A stretch of 64,000 nucleotides of DNA from Hyphomicrobiales bacterium (lineage in GTDB: Bacteria; Pseudomonadota; Alphaproteobacteria; Rhizobiales; Ancalomicrobiaceae): assembly GCA_021286855.1 (NCBI GenBank), contig JAJTBO010000001.1:124001-188000 (forward strand). The letters run 5' to 3'. Numbering within the stretch: the stretch's first letter is position 1; every line of letters begins with the position of its first letter. This document shows, piece after piece, positions 58,249 through 64,000 of this stretch. The translations under genes and the position numbers were made by a program. Below the pieces are notes generated by a model. It was not told where the DNA came from and did no database searches. It worked only from the letters and a program-made list of their open reading frames with translations.

Positions 58249-59118
58249 ATGCTCACCCTGTCGCCGCCGCGCATTCCCGGTCTTTCCGCTCTCGCCGGCG
58301 ACTACGACGCTCTGCTCTGCGACGTCTGGGGCGTCGTCCACGACGGCGTCGCCGCCTTTCCCGCCGCCTGCGAGGCGTTGACGAAGTTCCGGGCCGGCGG
58401 CGGCCGCGTCGTGCTCCTGACCAATGCGCCGCGCCCGTCCGATCCGATCCGCGCGCAGCTCGCCGAGCTCGGCGTGCCCGCCTCCGCCTACGACGACGTG
58501 CTGACCTCCGGCGACGTCACCCGCGAGATCCTGATGGGCCGGCCCGAGCGCGCCATTCTCCATCTCGGCCCGGCGCGAGATCTCTCCCTCTACGACGCTC
58601 TGCCGATCGAACTGGTCGACGACGACCGCGCCGAACTGGTGGTCGCCACCGGCCTTCTCGACGACGACGTCGAGACCCCCGTCGATTATCGCGTCCGTCT
58701 CGCCGCGCTCGCGCGTCGGCGACTGCCGCTCGTCTGCGCCAACCCCGACATCGTGGTCGATCGCGGCGCGAAGCGCGTCTGGTGCGCCGGCGCCCTGGCG
58801 CGGGTCTACGAGGAGCTGGGCGGCGAGGCGATCCTGATCGGCAAGCCCTATCCGCCGGTCTACGAGGAGGCGCGTCTGCGCCTCGCCGAGCTCTGCGGCC
58901 GCCCCTTCGCCGGGTTGAAGGTCCTGGCGGTCGGCGACGGCCTTCCCACCGACATCCGCGGCGCCTACGGCCAACGGCTCGACGCGCTGTTCATCACGGC
59001 CGGCATCCACGGCGCGGAGTTCGGGCCGCTCGACGATCCCGATCCGAAGCGGGTCGAGATGCGCCTGATGGAAGAAGACCTCGCCGTCACCGCGATGATC
59101 CCGCGCCTCGCCTGGTGA
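58249..59118 (+). CDS. HAD-superfamily class IIA hydrolase (TIGR01459 type)
   Basis: A 289-residue NagD-like phosphatase. HAD motifs are LLCDVWGVVHDG (I), LLTNAPRP (II), GKPYPPVYEEA (III, Lys) and VGDGLPTDIRGAYG (IV). The substrate is unknown; related proteins act on nucleotide or sugar phosphates. The ATG at 58249 has an AGGA site upstream. The 198-bp gap to the divergent mutL start contains TTGACG at about 58160 but no -10 box at the right spacing. Confidence 0.88.
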   Translation: MLTLSPPRIPGLSALAGDYDALLCDVWGVVHDGVAAFPAACEALTKFRAGGGRVVLLTNAPRPSDPIRAQLAELGVPASAYDDVLTSGDVTREILMGRPERAILHLGPARDLSLYDALPIELVDDDRAELVVATGLLDDDVETPVDYRVRLAALARRRLPLVCANPDIVVDRGAKRVWCAGALARVYEELGGEAILIGKPYPPVYEEARLRLAELCGRPFAGLKVLAVGDGLPTDIRGAYGQRLDALFITAGIHGAEFGPLDDPDPKRVEMRLMEEDLAVTAMIPRLAW

Positions 59119-59149
59119 GCCGACGGCGGTCGCCGACCGCCCGTCCGTC

Positions 59150-60511
59150 TCACTTCTTGGCCGGCTCCGGCGTCGGCGCGGCCTGCGCCACCTGCGGTCC
59201 GACCACCACGAAGCTCGGCTCGACCGACAGGAGCCGCTTGGCGACGCGCTTGACGTCGTCCAGCGTCACCGCGGCGATCAGATCGTTGCGCTTGTCGATG
59301 TAGTCGATGCCGAGATCCTCGATCTGGATGCCGAGCAGCGACCCGGCGATCTTGTCGGAGGTGTCGAAGCGCAGCGGATAGGACCCCGTCAGATAGGCCT
59401 TGGCCGCCGCCAACTCCTCGGCCGTCGGCCCCTGATCGCGCATCCGCGCGAGCTGTCCCTTGATCAGCCCGATCGTCTCGTCGACCCGGTCGGCCGAGGT
59501 GCCGACGAAGCCGATCAGCTCGCCGGCGTGCAGACGCGGCGCGAGGCCGGTGGCGATCGTATAGGCGAGGCCGCGCTTCTCCCGCACCTCGGTGTAGAGC
59601 CAGGAGGAGAAGCCGCCGCCGCCCAGGATGTGGTTCATCACATAGGCGGCCACGAAGTCGGGATCGGAGCGCTTCAGCCCGGGCAGGCCGAAACGGATCG
59701 TCGCCTGCGGCACGGCGAGCGCGGCGCGCGCCGAAAGATCCGCCGACGGCGTCACCTCGGCGACCGGCGCGAGCGCCCCCTTCGCCGGCAGCGAGCCGAA
59801 CACCCGGTCGAGCGCCGGGGCCAGCGTCGCCGCGTCGATGTCGCCGACGACCGCGATCTTCAGCCCGTCGCGGGTGAAGATCCGATCGTGCGCCGCCTTG
59901 ACGTCGGCAGCCCCGATCGCCGCGATCGAGGCTTCGGTGCCTTCGCCCGACCGGCCGTAGGGATGGGCTCCGAACACCGTCTTCGCCCACAGGCGCGAGG
60001 CGACCGAATTCGGATCGCGCTCGGCCCGCCGCACGCCGGCGATCACCTGGACGCGCATCCGCTCGACCGCGTCGGCGTCGAACCGCGGCTTCGTCAGCGC
60101 CAGCGCCAACAGATCGAAGGCCTGATCGCGGTTCTCGCTCAGCGTCTTGATCTCGCCGGTGAAGCGGTCGGGATCGTCGGAGAAGGTCAGGTCGACCGCC
60201 AGATCCTCGAGCTTGGTCTGATAGGCCTGCGAGGTCAGATCGCCGGCCCCTTCGTCGAGCAGCGTCGAGAGGAGATTTGTGACGCCTTCCTTGCCGGCCG
60301 GGTCCTGGGTCGAGCCGCCGAGGAAGGAGAACTGCATCGCCACCAGCGGCACCGCGTGTTCCTCGACCAGCCAGGCCTCGACGCCCATCGGGCTGACCAC
60401 CCGCTGGATGCGGCCGGCGTCCGCCGTGGTGGCGACCGAGGCGAGGCCGAGGCCGAGGGCGACGGTGGCGAGCGCGCGCGCGAAGCCGGCGCGGAACGAA
60501 AGGGTCGTCAT
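59150..60511 (-). CDS. Exported M16 peptidase-like subunit without zinc motif
   Basis: A 453-residue protein with a signal peptide (FARALATVALGLGLASVATTADA). It has the M16 fold including GGGGFSSWLYTEVREKRGLAYT, but the zinc position reads LLSTLLDEGAG rather than HxxEH, so it is probably the non-catalytic partner of the upstream peptidase gene. The two are 20 bp apart. Paired active and inactive M16 subunits are common in alphaproteobacteria. Confidence 0.9.
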   Translation of the reverse strand: MTTLSFRAGFARALATVALGLGLASVATTADAGRIQRVVSPMGVEAWLVEEHAVPLVAMQFSFLGGSTQDPAGKEGVTNLLSTLLDEGAGDLTSQAYQTKLEDLAVDLTFSDDPDRFTGEIKTLSENRDQAFDLLALALTKPRFDADAVERMRVQVIAGVRRAERDPNSVASRLWAKTVFGAHPYGRSGEGTEASIAAIGAADVKAAHDRIFTRDGLKIAVVGDIDAATLAPALDRVFGSLPAKGALAPVAEVTPSADLSARAALAVPQATIRFGLPGLKRSDPDFVAAYVMNHILGGGGFSSWLYTEVREKRGLAYTIATGLAPRLHAGELIGFVGTSADRVDETIGLIKGQLARMRDQGPTAEELAAAKAYLTGSYPLRFDTSDKIAGSLLGIQIEDLGIDYIDKRNDLIAAVTLDDVKRVAKRLLSVEPSFVVVGPQVAQAAPTPEPAKK

Positions 60512-60531
60512 CTCCGAAAACCTCCGCGGGC

Positions 60532-62049
60532 TCACTTCAGGGTCGTCTCGAGCGGCTCGAAGCCGGCCGGCGCTTCGCCGTGCCGGATCGGTCCGCTCAT
60601 CGGCGCGCCGAGCGTCGCGCCGCCGCGCGTGAGCGGCTTGCCGGACGGCGGCGCGCTCACCAGCTCGCCGGTGACCGAGCCCTCGGGGCGCAGCCAACGC
60701 GTCGCCGCCGCCTTGACCTGATCGGGCGTCACCGCGCGGATCCGGGCCGGCCAGTCGCGGACCCGCTCGATCTCGCCGCCGGTCGCCATCTCCGTTCCGA
60801 AGATGCGGGCGAGCGAGGCCTGGTTGTCCTGCACCTTGATCGCCTCGGCGTAGACTTTGGTCTTCGACCGGGCGATCTCCTCGGCCGGCGCGCCGTCGCG
60901 CACGACCGCGGCGATCTCCGCGTCGATCGCAGCGGAAAGCTTGTCGAAGTCGACGCCGTCGCGCGGCACCGCGTAGATCAGGAACCGACCGTCGTCGAGC
61001 GCGTCGGACTGGTAGGAGACGCCGACCTGCGCGGCGAGCCCCTTCTCCACCACCAGCGAGCGGTAGAGCCGGCTGGTCGAGCCGCCGCCGAGCGTGTCGG
61101 CGAGGAGCTCCAGCGCCTCAGAGACGCCCGGCTCGGCGGTATGGCTCGACGGAACGCGCCACAGCCGCCGCCACGACGGCTGCGCGACGCGTTCGTCGGC
61201 GAGCCGCACCGACTGGACGACGTCGATCTCGGGGTCCTGCGGCCGCATCCGCTTGCCCGGATCGGCCCGCTTCTGGACGCGGCCGTAGTTGGACAGCGCC
61301 AGATCGCGCACCGCCACCTCGTCGACGTCGCCGGCCACCACCAGAACGGCGTTGTTGGGCGTGTAGAAGCGATCGTAGAAGGCTTTGGCGTCCTGCGCCG
61401 TCAGCTTCTCGATCTCGCTGCGCCAGCCGATCACCGGGATCCGATAGGGATGGTTCGGATGCAGCGCCGCGTCGACCGCCTCGCCGAGGCGGGCGGAGGG
61501 TTCGTTGTCGGTGCGCATCGAGCGCTCTTCGAGCACCACCTTGAGTTCGGGCGCGGCGGTCGCCGGATCGAACTGCAGGTTCTGCATCCGGTCGGCCTCG
61601 AGCCCCATGACGAGGCCGAGATGCTCCTTGGCCACCCGCTGGTAATAGGCGGTGTAGTCCCACGAGGTGAAGGCGTTCTCCTGGCCGCCGATCTCGGCGA
61701 CCTTCTTGGAGAAGGCCCCGCCCGGATTGGCCTTGGTGCCCTTGAACATCAGATGTTCGAGATAATGGGCGATGCCCGACTTGCCCGGCGGTTCGTCGGC
61801 CGAGCCGGCCTTGTACCAGACCATGTGGGTGACGACCGCGGCGCGATGATCCGGGATCACCACCACGGTGAGGCCGTTCGGCAGTTGGAACGTCGAGACG
61901 TTCGCGCCGATCTTCGGCGTTTCCGTCGCCGCCGTCGCGGCGCTCGGCGGCGGGCTCGCCGGCGGCGTCTCCGCGGCGAAGGCCGGCGGCGCGAGCAGGG
62001 CGAGGAGGACGGCGGCGAGGGCGGCGCGACGCGGTGCGGCGAGGGTCAA
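60532..62049 (-). CDS. Exported M16 zinc peptidase
   Basis: A 505-residue pitrilysin-family protease with active motif GIAHYLEHLMFKGT near residue 80 and a Glu further on (NAFTSWDYTAYYQ region). TTG at 62049 is preferred over TTG at 62082: GGGAGA lies 8 bp upstream and it yields a clean signal peptide (MTLAAPRRAALAAVLLALLA). It is probably periplasmic and forms a heterodimer with the next gene's product. It is unrelated in location to the cytoplasmic M16 protein at 23 kb. Confidence 0.9.
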   Translation of the reverse strand: MTLAAPRRAALAAVLLALLAPPAFAAETPPASPPPSAATAATETPKIGANVSTFQLPNGLTVVVIPDHRAAVVTHMVWYKAGSADEPPGKSGIAHYLEHLMFKGTKANPGGAFSKKVAEIGGQENAFTSWDYTAYYQRVAKEHLGLVMGLEADRMQNLQFDPATAAPELKVVLEERSMRTDNEPSARLGEAVDAALHPNHPYRIPVIGWRSEIEKLTAQDAKAFYDRFYTPNNAVLVVAGDVDEVAVRDLALSNYGRVQKRADPGKRMRPQDPEIDVVQSVRLADERVAQPSWRRLWRVPSSHTAEPGVSEALELLADTLGGGSTSRLYRSLVVEKGLAAQVGVSYQSDALDDGRFLIYAVPRDGVDFDKLSAAIDAEIAAVVRDGAPAEEIARSKTKVYAEAIKVQDNQASLARIFGTEMATGGEIERVRDWPARIRAVTPDQVKAAATRWLRPEGSVTGELVSAPPSGKPLTRGGATLGAPMSGPIRHGEAPAGFEPLETTLK

Positions 62050-62131
62050 ATGTTCGTCTCCCGTTGGCGGTGGCCGCGACAACGAGGACGTCGATCCGTC
62101 GCGGCGCTCTGGTTGGGCCTCGTGAGGACGC

Positions 62132-62734
62132 TCAGAGCGGCCACCAACTCGGCTTCCAGGACGATTTTTCCTCCGCCGGGGCGACGGGCGCGTTCGGCGA
62201 GGGTTTGCGATACTGGTCCGGCGGCTCGATCAGCGACTTGCGGCCGGTCGGATTGGCGGCGCGCTTGACCGCTTCCTCGTTGGTGGCCATCTGGCCCTTG
62301 AGTTCGTCCGGGGTCAGACGGCGGCCGGGATTGGGATCGTACCGATCGATCCTGCCGGAATTCGGAACCGAGAATTTGGCGAGCTCGTCCGGCGTCATGA
62401 TCCGCCCGTCCTTGCCGCGGTCGCCCTTCATCGCGGCGCGACGCTGTTCGTCGGCGACGTCTTCGGGGTTGCGCGGGAAGCGCGGATCGCCGACCTCGGC
62501 CGACTGCGGCTTCGGCAGCGTCGACGACGGCGGCACCACCAGGGGCGCGCGCGGCTTGTACTCGATCGGCCGTTCCGCCGGATCGATCGCGCCGAGGCCC
62601 TGCATCACCGCCTTGACGGCGTTCTGCTCCAGCGTGTCGTCCTTGTCGCGCCCTTCTTCGACGAACCCGTCGGTGGAGCTGGCGCAGCCGGTCAGGAGAA
62701 CTCCGAGGAGGAGAAGGAAGGGCGCCTTGCGCAT
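62132..62734 (-). CDS. Lipoprotein, BamF/DUF3035-like
   Basis: A 200-residue lipoprotein with lipobox LLTGC near residue 17. The middle reads KPRAPLVVPPSSTLPKPQ, a stretch resembling DUF3035 proteins that associate with the alphaproteobacterial outer-membrane assembly (BAM) complex. Short repeats of the TPDELAKF/TPDELKGQ type follow. It ends in a Trp-rich tail (SSWKPSWWPL). It lies 82 bp upstream of the M16 pair and 97 bp downstream of lspA, whose product would process its signal. Confidence 0.72.
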   Translation of the reverse strand: MRKAPFLLLLGVLLTGCASSTDGFVEEGRDKDDTLEQNAVKAVMQGLGAIDPAERPIEYKPRAPLVVPPSSTLPKPQSAEVGDPRFPRNPEDVADEQRRAAMKGDRGKDGRIMTPDELAKFSVPNSGRIDRYDPNPGRRLTPDELKGQMATNEEAVKRAANPTGRKSLIEPPDQYRKPSPNAPVAPAEEKSSWKPSWWPL

Positions 62735-62831
62735 GTCGGTGTGAAACGTCGCCACTGAGATCCGTCTCCCCGGCCGGTCGCCTCGACCGCCGTCTCGCGT
62801 CTTCGCCGGGTCTCGCCCGATCGTCGTCGGC

Positions 62832-63341
62832 TCAGGAAGAGCCGGTCTTTGTGGCATCCTCGGGGCCGGAGGTCAGAGAGTCGACCAGAAGCCCGACGAC
62901 GCCGACCACGATCCAGAGATCCGCCAGATTGAACACATACCACGACCGCGAACGATCGGGCAGGAAGAGATGCACGAAGTCGACGACCGCGCCGGCCCAG
63001 GCCCGGTCGATCGCATTGCCGATCGCCCCGCCGACGAGCAGCCCGAGCGACACCGCGAGGAGGACCGACGAGGCCTTCCACAGCCAACGCGTCATCAACC
63101 CCGCCGCGACGATCGCCAGCGCGACCAGGATCCAACGGCCCCACGGGTTGTCCTGTTGGAACAGCCCGTAGGAGATGCCGTAGTTCCAGATCAGCCGGAA
63201 CTCGGCGAAGGGCGCGAGCGCGATCGGTCCGCTCTCGCCGAGCCGCGCCCCGAAGAGCAACCCGAGCTTGGAGGCCTGATCGGTGGCGAGGCCGAGCGCC
63301 GCCACCGTCAGTCCGAGCGCGCGCGGCGAGAGCCTCGTCAT
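62832..63341 (-). CDS. lspA: Lipoprotein signal peptidase
   Basis: Aspartic protease that removes signal peptides from prolipoproteins. The 169-residue protein has four helices. The catalytic Asp residues are in [19 protein letters not shown] and [11 protein letters not shown]. The start at 63341 overlaps the ileS stop by 4 bp (ATGA), the classic ileS-lspA order. The next genes on this strand encode a lipoprotein and exported proteins. Confidence 0.95.
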   Translation of the reverse strand: MTRLSPRALGLTVAALGLATDQASKLGLLFGARLGESGPIALAPFAEFRLIWNYGISYGLFQQDNPWGRWILVALAIVAAGLMTRWLWKASSVLLAVSLGLLVGGAIGNAIDRAWAGAVVDFVHLFLPDRSRSWYVFNLADLWIVVGVVGLLVDSLTSGPEDATKTGSS

Positions 63342-64000
63342 GCCGACGCCCCGCGCGCCGCCAGTTCGTCGAGCGCCTGCGCGTCGCGCGCCGACACGTC
63401 CGGATGGCGCGGAACCGAGCCGACGTCCGGCACGATCCGCCAGGAGCGGGCGCAGCGCCGGCCCTCGAGCTTGACCGGCGTCACCGCCACGCCGGCGACG
63501 TCGGAGAGCGTGAAGGCGCCCTCCGGCGCGGCGTCGAAGCGAAGATCGATCGCCGAGGTGATCGCCACTTCGGCGAGATCGACTCCGGCGAGCGCTTCGA
63601 CGAGGTCGGCGTCGGTGACGTGGACGATCGGCCCGGCCTCGAGGCTCGAGCCGATTCGCTTCGCCGCCCGCTCCACTTCGAGCGCGCCGGTGATCACCCG
63701 CCGCACGTCGCGGATCTTCGCCCATTTCGCCGCCAGCGCGTCGTCGCGCCACGCCTCCGGGATGTTCGGGAAGAGCTCCAGATGGATCGATCCCGCGCCG
63801 GGGAAGCGATGGCCCCAGGCCTCCTCCATGGTGAAGGGCAGCATCGGCGCGAGCCACTTGGCGAGCGCGTCGAACAGCCGATCGACTACGAAGAGCGCCG
63901 CGCGGCGTTTCGCCGAGGAGATCGGATCGCAATAGAGCGCGTCCTTGCGGACGTCGAAATAGAAGGCGGAGAGATCGACGACCATGAAGTTCAGGATCGC
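63338..64000 (-). CDS. ileS: Isoleucyl-tRNA synthetase, C-terminal part
   Basis: The reading frame runs off the window end, so only the last 220 residues are seen. They include [23 protein letters not shown], which is the anticodon-binding region of IleRS ([22 protein letters not shown] in many bacteria). The C-terminal zinc finger of E. coli IleRS is degenerate here: only one of the expected Cys residues remains ([14 protein letters not shown], then VSARDAQAL). This is common in alphaproteobacterial enzymes. It is coupled to lspA. Confidence 0.94.
   Translation of the reverse strand, partial: AILNFMVVDLSAFYFDVRKDALYCDPISSAKRRAALFVVDRLFDALAKWLAPMLPFTMEEAWGHRFPGAGSIHLELFPNIPEAWRDDALAAKWAKIRDVRRVITGALEVERAAKRIGSSLEAGPIVHVTDADLVEALAGVDLAEVAITSAIDLRFDAAPEGAFTLSDVAGVAVTPVKLEGRRCARSWRIVPDVGSVPRHPDVSARDAQALDELAARGASA

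Overview
The window is 64 kb of a GC-rich bacterial chromosome. Gene content and order point to an alphaproteobacterium of the order Hyphomicrobiales (Rhizobiales). Lineage markers are hisS-hisZ-hisG, the ctaC-ctaD-ctaB-coxF-ctaG-ctaE-DUF983-SURF1 cytochrome oxidase operon next to ialB and tldD, the pmbA-cysQ-DUF4170-DUF374-waaA-lpxK block facing a DUF2093 gene, and the small families DUF6101 and DUF2093. The genus cannot be set from the sequence alone. I saw no tRNA, rRNA, insertion sequence, phage gene or CRISPR array.

Layout. 0.07-8.4 kb: DNA glycosylase I (tag), a Tat-exported dienelactone-hydrolase-like protein, a two-gene glycosyltransferase operon (GT2-GtrA and GT39), then hisS-hisZ-hisG. 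8.4-15.2 kb: a hemerythrin-PAS-GGDEF protein and the glycine cleavage operon gcvT-gcvH-gcvPA-gcvPB, which has a sigma70-like promoter and a tandem glycine riboswitch. 15.2-21.5 kb: a lipoprotein, the overlapping ispH-thrB-rnhA-lipid kinase operon, a peroxiredoxin, a DsbD-N-like exported protein and yqgE. 21.7-28.0 kb: thrC, an M16 processing protease, a RimJ-type acetyltransferase and a membrane EAL protein. 28.0-34.4 kb: the aa3 oxidase operon with its assembly factors, on the minus strand. 34.7-39.5 kb: ialB, tldD, a CPA2 antiporter, a 35-residue lipoprotein and DUF2093. 39.5-45.2 kb, minus strand: lipid A/Kdo genes with cysQ-like and pmbA genes. 45.4-52.5 kb: DUF6101, ubiA, purD, an AT-rich islet with a SLATT-like membrane gene, a fluoroacetate-dehalogenase-like hydrolase, a patatin and a TadG-like pilus-associated protein. 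52.6-64 kb: tadA, a pseudouridine synthase with a long 14-residue-repeat tail, rsmD, a nuclease-like unknown, mutL, a HAD phosphatase, two M16 peptidases, a BamF-like lipoprotein, lspA and the 3' end of ileS.

Most of the window is core metabolism and envelope maintenance, packed into operons with many 4-bp stop/start overlaps. Threonine synthesis is represented by both thrB and thrC. Heme-copper oxidase structural genes sit with their heme O synthase, copper chaperone and SURF1 genes. Kdo transfer, lipid A 4'-kinase and an acyltransferase-like gene form one envelope unit.

The clearest foreign signal is the AT-rich islet at about 48.6-49.26 kb. It replaces the last codons of purD and carries one predicted small membrane protein resembling SLATT effectors of bacterial conflict systems, without the usual partner genes. 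Smaller oddities are a codon-usage patch inside hisS, a (Cys-Asp)3 hexanucleotide repeat in the PAS region of the hemerythrin protein, paired perfect hairpins between DUF6101 and ubiA, and a possible PD-(D/E)XK-like protein next to mutL.
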